DNA of 14,502 nt from Actinomycetes bacterium (lineage in GTDB: Bacteria; Actinomycetota; Acidimicrobiia; Acidimicrobiales; JAMCPL01), in contig JAJZWK010000030.1 in NCBI GenBank assembly GCA_021846725.1, forward strand, positions 1 to 14,502, read 5' to 3'. This document shows positions 1-6,495 of this stretch, piece by piece. A program made the translations under genes and the position numbers. Numbering within the stretch: position 1 is the stretch's first letter; each line of letters begins with the position of its first letter. The notes under the pieces are model-generated. The model saw only the letters and a list, made by a program, of their open reading frames with translations. It was not told the origin of the DNA and ran no database searches.

Positions 1-111
1 CAGATAGTTGCTAGTGCTTACTGGCCAGCTGAGCATATTTAGCTAGCTGCGCTCGGAGAATCTCTGGCGATGAGCCAAAGGACGCGGGTTCGATTCCCGC
101 CACCTCCACCA
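1..111 (+). ncRNA. ssrA: tmRNA (ssrA), 3' end; 5' part lies before the window
   Basis: This is the 3' end of transfer-messenger RNA, which rescues stalled ribosomes and tags the unfinished peptide. Visible parts are the T-arm (stem GCGGG 84-88, loop TTCGATT 89-95, stem CCCGC 96-100), the acceptor 3' strand CACCTCC (101-107), the discriminator A108 and an encoded CCA (109-111). The stretch GGACGCGGGTTC is also typical of ssrA. A normal tRNA is unlikely because no GGAGGTG acceptor 5' strand occurs in the preceding 76-110 bases. That strand must lie further upstream, as in the long tmRNA. Bases 1-83 would hold the last pseudoknot region. The tag-coding part is outside the window. Confidence 0.85.
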
Positions 112-152
112 AGAGGTCTTCACGTTTGAAGGCATCACCTCTTCACGTTTGA
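111..152 (+). repeat. Hairpin with 12-bp direct repeat just after tmRNA
   Basis: CTTCACGTTTGA occurs exactly twice (118-129 and 141-152). The same stretch can fold: AAGAGGT (111-117) pairs with ACCTCTT (137-143), and inside it CTTC (118-121) pairs with GAAG (128-131), leaving a five-base bulge. No T-run follows, so it is more likely a 3'-end processing or stability hairpin than a terminator. The 3' end of ssrA is a common integration site for mobile elements, but no integrase is visible here. Confidence 0.5.
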
Positions 153-442
153 GCTATGTAGATCATAGCACAGGGGTGTATTGCATTGTGGTTACCTGCA
201 GGGCCGTTCTGGAGCCATTTCTCCAGGTGGCTGGCGTTTTTCACTTGGTTACGCACGTAATCGATAACACGCGAGCCCCTGAACTGTACTATCACGGCGG
301 GTACAGCCACTTTTTTCTAGCTTTTGGCCGTTTGACACCAGACACCTAGGTGAGCAGTGTAAGGCGGGGAAGGAGAGGTAAGCAGGGTCTTCTACGTCAA
401 GTAAGTTGGCGCATTTTGGTAACCGTACTGGCTGCACTGGCA
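112..442. other. Gene-free stretch between tmRNA and the dGTPase-like gene
   Basis: Apart from the direct-repeat hairpin and the candidate terminator, I see no gene here. The short open frames crossing it show no recognisable protein and no ribosome binding site, and they run antisense into the dGTPase-like gene. No clear terminator for the minus-strand gene ending at 443 was found. Confidence 0.5.
203..241 (+). terminator. Candidate intrinsic terminator downstream of tmRNA
   Basis: CTGGAG (209-214) and CTCCAG (221-226) form a 6-bp stem around loop CCATTT. Outer GCC (203-205) can pair with GGC (233-235) across a mismatched section. Five T residues follow at 237-241. The position fits termination of ssrA read-through transcription. 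Confidence 0.5.
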
Positions 443-1723
443 TCAGACACCATTAGGCAGTCTGGACTCCTGCCAGCCCAGTTTCTCTATTGCAAGCTTG
501 AATGCAAATCTATCGGTCATACCCGCTACATATGCAACTGCCTTGCGTACTGTCTGATCATCGTCTGCATCCGTGAGGGTGCTTGTAAGAGTAGGTTTCT
601 TATTGGAATTTGGTATGTAATGCTTGCGATAGCTGTATCCGTTCATGTCATTTGGCAGCTCATCTGTATGTTCAACGAAATAATTGACCAGAGCCTGTAG
701 TATATCAATGACTATCTCTCCCTGGACGACAGATTCCTCTCGATTATATATGTGTTCATAGTTGAAACGACGGAGCTCTCCAAGTGCATGTGCTACCTGT
801 TTGCTCATTCCAATGACACCAGTAGCGAATATGGAGTCGATAATATCCCTGATAAAGGTATTTAATTGTTGGGAGCGTGTAGTGCCCACGACTTCACTGA
901 CACTTTCAGGTAGCTGAGACAAAGATACAATGCCAGAATGCAATGCATCGTCCAGGTCATGTGCACAGTATGCACACCTGTCAGCCCAACGTACCACCAT
1001 GCCCTCAGGAGTTGACGGCATTGGTCTTGTCCAAGAGTGATTGCGTATACCATCAAGTGTCTCGGCACACAGATTCAAGGGAGCTAATGTCACATCTGCT
1101 CCCCAAGGCGCATGATCAAATCCATCTACGAGAAAGGGGCTCAGGGCATCTTCACTGGCGTGCCCACCTGGTCCATGTCCACAGTCGTGACCTAGGGCTA
1201 TTGCCTCGCTAAGAGCAACATTCAGACCAACTGCCCGTGAGATAGCCGTAGCAACTTGGGCAACCTCCAGTGCATGGGTCAATCTTGTACGTTGGTAATC
1301 ATCGGGGAAGATGAATACCTGCGTCTTTCCTGCAAGCCTGCGAAATGCTGGTGAGTGTATGATACGATCACGGTCTCGTTCAAAACAGGTTCTTAATTCA
1401 TCGGGTGCTTCTGCGATTGCCCTATTACCTGAACCTTTGGATATAGTGGCCCCTCTGGCAAGTAGCGCTGCTTCTAGCTGTTCTCTCTCAAGTCGCTTTA
1501 CCTCGCTTGTAAGGGAGGAGGTATCCGTAGGGGAGGAGGTATCCGTAGGGGAGGAGGTATCCGTAGGGGAGGAGGTCGGCTGGATGCAGGCTTGTGTATA
1601 AGGATGCGAGTCATTCTTAGCACATGGCAGGGCAATGCCATTATCTACTACTATGGATTCCATCGTTCCTGTCCACATAGAAGCTCTTGTCATGTAATTA
1701 AGGATAGCAGTGCCCTGTATCAT
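443..1723 (-). CDS. dgt: HD-domain dGTPase-like phosphohydrolase
   Basis: Likely a cytoplasmic deoxynucleoside triphosphate triphosphohydrolase (dNTP to deoxynucleoside plus triphosphate), which controls dNTP pools. The HD metal site is readable: H150 in the RLTHALEVAQVA segment, H179-D180 in GHDCGHGPGGH, and D256 in AHDLDDA. The FERDRDRIIHSPAFRRLAGKTQVF-type block (from about 114) is typical of the family. The product is 426 residues if read from ATG 1723. M21 (ATG 1663) is a good alternative because AGGA lies five bases before it, while 1723 has no clear Shine-Dalgarno. The family core begins only around residue 85, so the N-terminal 70-80 residues are extra. They include SSPTDT repeated three times, encoded by an 18-bp tandem repeat. 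The gene is divergent from dapB with only 37 bp between them. Substrate specificity within the dNTPase family cannot be told from sequence. Confidence 0.88.
   Translation of the reverse strand: MIQGTAILNYMTRASMWTGTMESIVVDNGIALPCAKNDSHPYTQACIQPTSSPTDTSSPTDTSSPTDTSSLTSEVKRLEREQLEAALLARGATISKGSGNRAIAEAPDELRTCFERDRDRIIHSPAFRRLAGKTQVFIFPDDYQRTRLTHALEVAQVATAISRAVGLNVALSEAIALGHDCGHGPGGHASEDALSPFLVDGFDHAPWGADVTLAPLNLCAETLDGIRNHSWTRPMPSTPEGMVVRWADRCAYCAHDLDDALHSGIVSLSQLPESVSEVVGTTRSQQLNTFIRDIIDSIFATGVIGMSKQVAHALGELRRFNYEHIYNREESVVQGEIVIDILQALVNYFVEHTDELPNDMNGYSYRKHYIPNSNKKPTLTSTLTDADDDQTVRKAVAYVAGMTDRFAFKLAIEKLGWQESRLPNGV
1513..1576 (-). repeat. 18-bp tandem repeat, about 3.6 copies, inside dgt
   Basis: On the plus strand the unit GGGAGGAGGTATCCGTAG occurs identically at 1513-1530, 1531-1548 and 1549-1566, with a fourth partial copy to 1576. 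It keeps the reading frame and encodes the SSPTDT repeats in the N-terminal extension of the dGTPase-like protein. Identical copies imply recent slippage or active copy-number change. Confidence 0.95.
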
Positions 1724-1748
1724 TTATTCAGTATTTTCCGGTACCGGC

Positions 1749-1760
1749 TATAATGAGTAA
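1749..1760 (+). promoter_or_regulatory. -10 box for leaderless dapB transcript
   Basis: TATAAT at 1749-1754 is followed by exactly six bases before ATG 1761. Transcription should therefore start at or within a base of the start codon, giving a leaderless mRNA. No good -35 and no Shine-Dalgarno are visible. Confidence 0.65.
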
Positions 1761-2585
1761 ATGAGCGATATTCTCAAAGTTGGCGTGTTGGGTGCAGGTG
1801 GCAGGATGGGTCGTGAGATATGCAAGGCTGTTACCAATGATCCGGATCTGGAGTTGGTAGCGGCAGTGGATCCTCATTTTGCTGGCATAGATATAGGTCA
1901 AGTAGCAGGGCCAAATGTTGCCGGACTGGATATAGCTGGCGATATTGATGCTTTGTCCAGAGCGGGAGCAGAGGTGGTTATAGATTTTACGATTGCCGAT
2001 GCTACCAAACGTTCAATGGAGTGGTGTGCATTGAATGGAGTTCATATGGTTGTAGGCACCACAGGGTTGAGCGATGGAGATATCGACACCGCCAGGCAGA
2101 TGTTCGAGCAGGCCGGGGTTAATTGCTTTATTGCAGCCAACTTTGCTGTAGGGGCTGTGCTCATGAATAGATTCGTAGAAATTGCAGCCCGGTATATGGA
2201 CGGAGCAGAAGTAATCGAAATCCATCATGATGCAAAGGTAGATGCCCCTTCGGGCACTGCTCTGCGCCTTGCTGCATCGATTTCGCAGGGCTCATCCATG
2301 GCACTGCACAATGGCAAGCAGCATGGACAGGACAAGACAGAGCGTACTGTGATAAAGGAGGTGCGCGGAGGTATCTCGGAGGGAGGTGTGCGTATACATT
2401 CGCTTAGGCTCCCCGGTATGGTTGCTCATCACGAAGTCGTATTTGGTTCGGTCGGGCAGTCGCTTACCATCAGGCATGATGCATTTGACAGGACTTCGTT
2501 CATGCCAGGAATAATTATGGCAACGAAAGCGGTAAAAGATCATCCTGGAGTGACTATAGGACTGGACGAGCTACTTGGTATATGA
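1761..2585 (+). CDS. dapB: 4-hydroxy-tetrahydrodipicolinate reductase
   Basis: DapB makes tetrahydrodipicolinate with NAD(P)H in the diaminopimelate/lysine pathway, which supplies peptidoglycan and lysine. The 274-residue product is full length. It has the Rossmann motif GAGGRMG (11-17), VVGTTG (97-102) and the signature EIHHDAKVDAPSGTA (153-167). The catalytic His155/His156 and Lys159 lie within that signature, and the C-terminal RIHSLRLPGMVAHHEVVFG block is present. ATG 1761 is chosen because the Rossmann motif follows at the normal distance and a TATAAT sits six bases upstream (leaderless). The first tetR starts 26 bases after the stop and may be co-transcribed. No other lysine gene is in the window. 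Confidence 0.96.
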   Translation: MSDILKVGVLGAGGRMGREICKAVTNDPDLELVAAVDPHFAGIDIGQVAGPNVAGLDIAGDIDALSRAGAEVVIDFTIADATKRSMEWCALNGVHMVVGTTGLSDGDIDTARQMFEQAGVNCFIAANFAVGAVLMNRFVEIAARYMDGAEVIEIHHDAKVDAPSGTALRLAASISQGSSMALHNGKQHGQDKTERTVIKEVRGGISEGGVRIHSLRLPGMVAHHEVVFGSVGQSLTIRHDAFDRTSFMPGIIMATKAVKDHPGVTIGLDELLGI

Positions 2586-2611
2586 TGTCTGGACTTTAGA
2601 GTGGTGCGAGC

Positions 2612-3208
2612 GTGACCAATAATTACAGTACGAGCAGTACACATAGGACAGACCAGATTACTCAGCGTATCCTGGAGGCTGCGTTTAACTGTGTTGTTCG
2701 TTGGGGGGTAGCCAAGACCACGATGGAGGACGTTGCACGCGAGTGCAATATATCGAGAGCTACTATTTACAGATATTTTCCTGGAGGGAGAGAAGAGCTG
2801 GTGCAGTCTGTCATTGCATGGCAAGCAGGTCAATTTCTGGCTGATCTTTATGAGGTTCTTCATGGGGCACAGTCATTACAAGAGATTTTGGAGAGATTGA
2901 TTTTCTTCTCCTCTGATTATCTGCGAAACCTGGAAGTTCTCGATAGGTTACTTGCGACAGAACCAGATGCCGTAATTCCGAAATTGACTACCGAGATAAA
3001 TTTGATGGCATCTACAGTTTCAGGCTTTTTAGTCCCCTACCTGAGAGAATTTGGAATCAATACTCAAGTGAACATTCATGAAGCAGCTGATTATCTTGCT
3101 AGGATGCTATTTTCATTTATATCTTCTCCGGGCGACCTCGACCTGCAAGATCGTGCAAAAGTAAGCGATCTGGTGAGGGTAGAGCTGTTGAGCGGCATTG
3201 CCCATTGA
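2612..3208 (+). CDS. TetR/AcrR-family regulator (first of a pair)
   Basis: A 198-residue one-component repressor. The N-terminal helix-turn-helix spans about 17-63 (ILEAAFNCVVRWGVAKTTMEDVA, then the recognition-helix segment ECNISRATIYRYFPGGREEL). The C-terminal all-helical ligand or dimer domain is variable, so the inducer is unknown. GTG 2612 is the only start that precedes the HTH at the normal distance, but no convincing Shine-Dalgarno precedes it. It may be read through from dapB, which ends 26 bases upstream. Its recognition helix (SRATIYRYFPGGR) is close to that of the next tetR (SRATLYRLFPGGR), so the two are probably paralogs and could share operators. Its stop codon lies inside the -35 box of the next promoter. 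Confidence 0.9.
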   Translation: MTNNYSTSSTHRTDQITQRILEAAFNCVVRWGVAKTTMEDVARECNISRATIYRYFPGGREELVQSVIAWQAGQFLADLYEVLHGAQSLQEILERLIFFSSDYLRNLEVLDRLLATEPDAVIPKLTTEINLMASTVSGFLVPYLREFGINTQVNIHEAADYLARMLFSFISSPGDLDLQDRAKVSDLVRVELLSGIAH

Positions 3209-3239
3209 CAATGATACATTTTGTGCTATAATGTATCAT
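3205..3239 (+). promoter_or_regulatory. Consensus promoter overlapped by a perfect inverted-repeat operator
   Basis: TTGACA (3205-3210), a 16-base spacer and TATAAT (3227-3232) make a near-ideal sigma-70-type promoter at the end of the first tetR. Superimposed on it, ATGATACATT (3211-3220) and AATGTATCAT (3230-3239) are a perfect 10-bp inverted repeat with a nine-base spacer, covering the spacer and -10. This is the layout expected of a TetR operator. Either adjacent TetR could bind, most simply the second one autoregulating itself and the diiron gene. Confidence 0.85.
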
Positions 3240-3265
3240 ATATGGGAACGGTAAGGAGACTGAGG

Positions 3266-4024
3266 ATGAAATCCGAGGATGCCAGAGGTACTACTCGTAT
3301 TTTTGCAGGCAGCAGGGGAGAGGTGCCCAAGGCTGTCCCAGGTGAACAGGAAAGTGCATGTGTCGTTCCTATCCAATTCTATGACCGACATGCCAACAGG
3401 TTACGGGATGTGGCGTTGCAGGAGGAGCAGGAAAGTAGTGTCCTGTCTTCTCAGGACAAACGACTGGCAGTCATTGAAGCCGCACTTACCGTCATAGAGG
3501 ATAGAGGACTTCGAGGTTCAACTCTGGACAGTATTGCCAATGAGTGTGGATGTAGTAGGGCGACACTGTACAGGCTGTTCCCTGGTGGAAGGGATACCAT
3601 TCTGAATGCTATCGTTAGTACGGAAACGGCTAAATTATTTAGTGCAATTGCCTCATCTATGTTGCCTGCTACCAGTGTATCAGAGGCAATTTCTGCGAGC
3701 ATATATGAAGCTGCGCGTTTCCTCGAGGGACATAGAGCACTGCAAAAATTACTTGCAGATGAGCCGGATACCATTCTTCCATTCCTTGCTTTTGATGGCT
3801 TTGAGAGTATGTTGGATCAGGTAGTGGCGTTTGCTCGTCCTTTTCTGGAAAGGTGGATAGATAAAGATACTGCAAAAAGGGTGGTGTTGTGGTCGGCGCG
3901 CTTGACTGTCTCTTATCTGCTTTGTCCTGCAGAAGGTATTGACCTGACTGACAGAGATACAGTTACAAGACTGGTGGATACTTACATTATGCCTGGAGTG
4001 GATATTTTGGTGGGTAGCTATTAG
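3266..4024 (+). CDS. TetR/AcrR-family regulator (second of a pair), long N-terminus
   Basis: This 252-residue regulator has its HTH at about residues 50-100 (VIEAALTVIEDRGLRGSTLDSIA, then the recognition segment CSRATLYRLFPGGR), with a helical effector domain after it. ATG 3266 is chosen because AAGGAG (3253-3258) lies seven bases upstream. An in-frame ATG at 3242 would give a nearly leaderless 260-residue version, since the -10 ends at 3232. About 50-60 residues precede the HTH, more than usual for TetR; they are polar and unrecognised. The gene stands between the first tetR and the diiron gene, with 30 bases to the latter's ATG, so it probably controls that gene. The ligand is unknown. Confidence 0.9.
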   Translation: MKSEDARGTTRIFAGSRGEVPKAVPGEQESACVVPIQFYDRHANRLRDVALQEEQESSVLSSQDKRLAVIEAALTVIEDRGLRGSTLDSIANECGCSRATLYRLFPGGRDTILNAIVSTETAKLFSAIASSMLPATSVSEAISASIYEAARFLEGHRALQKLLADEPDTILPFLAFDGFESMLDQVVAFARPFLERWIDKDTAKRVVLWSARLTVSYLLCPAEGIDLTDRDTVTRLVDTYIMPGVDILVGSY

Positions 4025-4054
4025 TTGTTCGGTAGAGACAAAGGAGAAAGTGAA

Positions 4055-5224
4055 ATGAAGATACCTAATGGTGAAGGCAGCGGCAGAATCGAGAATAGAA
4101 TGGAAGAGATGGCTGATCTGGCGGTAGGGCTAAAGGATCTTGATCCAGAGGAGTTGGAAAGGATTGTATCCGTAGTCAATGACGACATGCAAGGAAAAGT
4201 GCATGATGTAGACTCTCATTACGATACAAGGTTTACATGGGAGTACGATAAGGGTTCTCGTCCAGCTCTCGACAAGTTGTACGAGAAGGCCAAAAAAGCC
4301 CAGTGGAATGCTCAGACTGATGTCGAATGGAGTATCGATGTCGACCAGGAGAAGGGGATTATGGACAATATGGCTGCTGGTGGTGGTTTTGCGGGCGTGA
4401 ATACAGCTTCCATGGATCTATCCGGTACGCCATTTCAAAGCTGGGGAGAGAAGGAGTGGGTGCAGTTTGGGATAGAGGCACAGAACTGGACACTCTCTCA
4501 ATTTATGCATGGTGAACAGGGTGCTCTGATTTGTACGGCCAAGATTGTTCAGACCGTGCCGTGGATAGATGCGAAGTACTACGCATCTACTCAGGTAATG
4601 GATGAGGCAAGGCACGTGGAAGTATTTTCACGCTATCTCGATGACAAACTCTCTGGCCACTATCCAGTCAACATCCATTTGCAGTCCCTACTTGACGCTA
4701 TTATCGAGGACGGAAGGTGGGATATCACGTATCTAGGGATGCAGATAATGGTGGAGGGATTGGCTCTTGCAGCCTTCGGCTTTATCTACCAACTCACCAA
4801 CGAGCCGTTGCTTAAGCAGATACTTAAGTATGTCATGGCAGATGAAGCTCGCCACGTTGCTTTTGGCGTAATATCGCTGAAGGAGTACTATCAGCAGCTT
4901 ACCTCTGCGGAGATAAGGGAGCGCCAAGAGTTTGCCTATATGGCTGCTACCGCAATGCGTGATCGCTTTTTACAGCAGGAAGTATGGGAGAGGATGGGTA
5001 TCGATCCAAAGAGCGTTGTTTCGTTGCTTAATCAAGTGCCTGAGCGTAAGCAATTTCAGGCGATGCTCTTTGCCAAGATCGTGCCCAACTGCAAGAAACT
5101 GGGTCTGCTGGATGCCAGCAATAGTTGGCTGCGTGAACGATTTACCGAAATGGGCATAATAGGTTTTGAGCATCTTGATGATACTGGCTCTGAGTATGAA
5201 GAATTGGAGGTGGTTCCTGGATAG
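4055..5224 (+). CDS. Ferritin-like diiron carboxylate protein, probable oxidoreductase
   Basis: The 389-residue soluble protein has two matching diiron half-sites. The first is Glu154 (in FMHGEQGAL) followed 30 residues later by Glu184-x-x-His187 (DEARHVEVF). The second is Glu234 (MVEGLAL) followed 30 residues later by Glu264-x-x-His267 (DEARHVAFG). This is the E...ExxH...E...ExxH four-helix arrangement of the ferritin/ribonucleotide-reductase-R2 superfamily, which activates oxygen for hydroxylation, desaturation or N-oxygenation. The substrate is not evident. The length is far above that of storage ferritins, so an oxygenase- or desaturase-like role is favoured. ATG 4055 is chosen for AAAGGAG (4040-4046) eight bases upstream; an in-frame TTG at 4025 has no such support. 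It follows the second tetR closely and probably shares its promoter. Confidence 0.85.
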   Translation: MKIPNGEGSGRIENRMEEMADLAVGLKDLDPEELERIVSVVNDDMQGKVHDVDSHYDTRFTWEYDKGSRPALDKLYEKAKKAQWNAQTDVEWSIDVDQEKGIMDNMAAGGGFAGVNTASMDLSGTPFQSWGEKEWVQFGIEAQNWTLSQFMHGEQGALICTAKIVQTVPWIDAKYYASTQVMDEARHVEVFSRYLDDKLSGHYPVNIHLQSLLDAIIEDGRWDITYLGMQIMVEGLALAAFGFIYQLTNEPLLKQILKYVMADEARHVAFGVISLKEYYQQLTSAEIRERQEFAYMAATAMRDRFLQQEVWERMGIDPKSVVSLLNQVPERKQFQAMLFAKIVPNCKKLGLLDASNSWLRERFTEMGIIGFEHLDDTGSEYEELEVVPG

Positions 5225-5242
5225 CTGTCCAGGCTCGCTTGA

Positions 5243-5266
5243 TCCTTTACTGTGTCCTTTACTGGG
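5243..5266. repeat. 12-bp tandem duplication at the convergent gene ends
   Basis: TCCTTTACTGTG (5243-5254) is followed directly by TCCTTTACTGGG (5255-5266), 11 of 12 identical. It covers the stop codon of the PfkB gene (TAA, minus, 5259-5261). Nearby, CCTGGA (5216-5221) and TCCAGG (5228-5233) could form a small hairpin over the stop of the diiron gene, but no T-run follows, so I do not call a terminator. Confidence 0.8.
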
Positions 5267-6431
5267 TATTGAGCCTATTGTTTATCTCAGCGATAGACGG
5301 GCATGATGCTCCGCCCTGTCTCTCTACTGATATGGATGCGGCGACATTTGCAATCCAGGCAGCATCTGTTTTGGCTATGCCATAGGCAACACCCGCCAAG
5401 TACGCGGCTGTATGAACATCACCTGCTCCAGTGGTGTCTACAGTTTTTCTTGCTGGGCTGGATGGAATAATAGCTGGAGTACAGTAGAGATCTGAATTTT
5501 CCATAGAGTCCGTGCTATGGCTTGTGCCAGGCATAATCACGCAACCATGCTCGCCTGCTCGAATTATAAGAGTGGCATCTTTCCTGAGATGTCTGTGTAG
5601 CTTTTTTGCCAATCTAGTTGCATATTCTATAACTATGTCAGCGGGGGAGGTGCCTAGGTCGGTGAGAGAGGGAGAGACTCTGCTGGGTAGTCCGTTAGAA
5701 GCGGTCTTTGGAGGGGCTGAGGTACTCAAGTCGGCAGGAGAGGAAGATATCCTGCTCGATTGAGCACCTACTCCTTCCTGTACCCTGTTCAATAGAGTCT
5801 CAGCCTCCTTGAGATTGAGTGTCAACAAGCTGCATGCGCTGATAATACTTACGAGAGACTTGTCATGCAACTCTCCTACCAGAGGGCCGGGGTCTATCAC
5901 TATGTTCCATCTTTGTGACGCATGTACAATCCAATTGCTTAGCAATGGGCCAGATACAGGATAGAGAAACTCGTATCCGGAAATATATATCGTATCATCA
6001 TTATGTAACTTATCCTCTATCTGAACCAAGTGCTCACCCTGTAGCATAGATTCACAACCCGGGTAAGTAATAAACGTACGTTCACCGGTTGGCTCTACCA
6101 TTCCGACCACAAATCCATTGTCAATCTCTGACGTTAGACTGGTGAGATGGTCGATGTTATGTTCGCTGAGCGCTTCTTGAATGCTAGATGCCCAGCGGCC
6201 GGTACCTATGATCCCTCCATAGGCGGCTTTCATACCAAGCTGGCGAGCGGCATTAAGTACATTGAAACCTCCTCCAGGTGAGATATGACATTGGGAAGCC
6301 AGTATGTCCGACCCACGATCGGGAAGATGATCAATGTACAACAATATATCCATTACGATGCTGCCAACCAGGACAAGCCTCCCTTTCGGCTCTTCGCCGG
6401 AACCTATGTTATTCATTTTTTGAGTATTCAC
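5259..6431 (-). CDS. PfkB/ribokinase-family kinase, second gene of a B12-riboswitch operon
   Basis: A 390-residue cytoplasmic kinase of the ribokinase fold, which phosphorylates a sugar, nucleoside or vitamin-precursor hydroxymethyl group with ATP. Seen are the N-terminal strand LVLVGSIVMDIL (19-30), the substrate-side GGGFN motif (53-57), NLKEAETLL (206-214) and the C-terminal signature DTTGAGD (332-338) with Asp338 as catalytic base. Start GTG 6431 is preceded by GGAG at five bases. It lies 64 bases after the permease stop, on the same strand and with no promoter seen between, so it should be controlled by the same cobalamin riboswitch. Residues about 223-264 are a Ser/Pro-rich low-complexity insert (SSPADL, SPSLTDL, TSPADI) not usual in the family. 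Pairing with a nucleobase-type permease suggests a nucleoside or base-derived substrate; alpha-ribazole is a hypothesis only. Confidence 0.88.
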   Translation of the reverse strand: MNTQKMNNIGSGEEPKGRLVLVGSIVMDILLYIDHLPDRGSDILASQCHISPGGGFNVLNAARQLGMKAAYGGIIGTGRWASSIQEALSEHNIDHLTSLTSEIDNGFVVGMVEPTGERTFITYPGCESMLQGEHLVQIEDKLHNDDTIYISGYEFLYPVSGPLLSNWIVHASQRWNIVIDPGPLVGELHDKSLVSIISACSLLTLNLKEAETLLNRVQEGVGAQSSRISSSPADLSTSAPPKTASNGLPSRVSPSLTDLGTSPADIVIEYATRLAKKLHRHLRKDATLIIRAGEHGCVIMPGTSHSTDSMENSDLYCTPAIIPSSPARKTVDTTGAGDVHTAAYLAGVAYGIAKTDAAWIANVAASISVERQGGASCPSIAEINNRLNTQ

Positions 6432-6495
6432 GTCATCTCCGTGGCCCAGGAGGTGACCGCTACACTAGCTCCATTGGAACTTATATTATTCGTTT

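Noticed and set aside
35..111. A canonical tRNA gene ending in an encoded CCA
   Set aside because: The T-arm and acceptor 3' strand are clear, but no matching GGAGGTG 5' acceptor strand and no anticodon arm occur within tRNA distance. The tmRNA 3' end explains it better.
350..700. 116-codon plus-strand frame with hydrophobic stretches
   Set aside because: It is antisense to the conserved dGTPase-like gene over most of its length, has no family match that I recognise, and carries no ribosome binding site.
1513..1576. CRISPR-like array
   Set aside because: The copies are directly adjacent with no spacers and encode an in-frame peptide repeat. No cas genes are present.
443..1723. Antiphage dGTPase defence gene
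   Set aside because: Housekeeping HD-domain dGTPase-like genes are common in Actinobacteria. The neighbours are ssrA and dapB, with no defence genes seen, so there is no positive support.
5216..5233. Intrinsic terminator after the diiron gene
   Set aside because: The 6-bp stem is real but no T-run follows, and it overlaps the stop codon.
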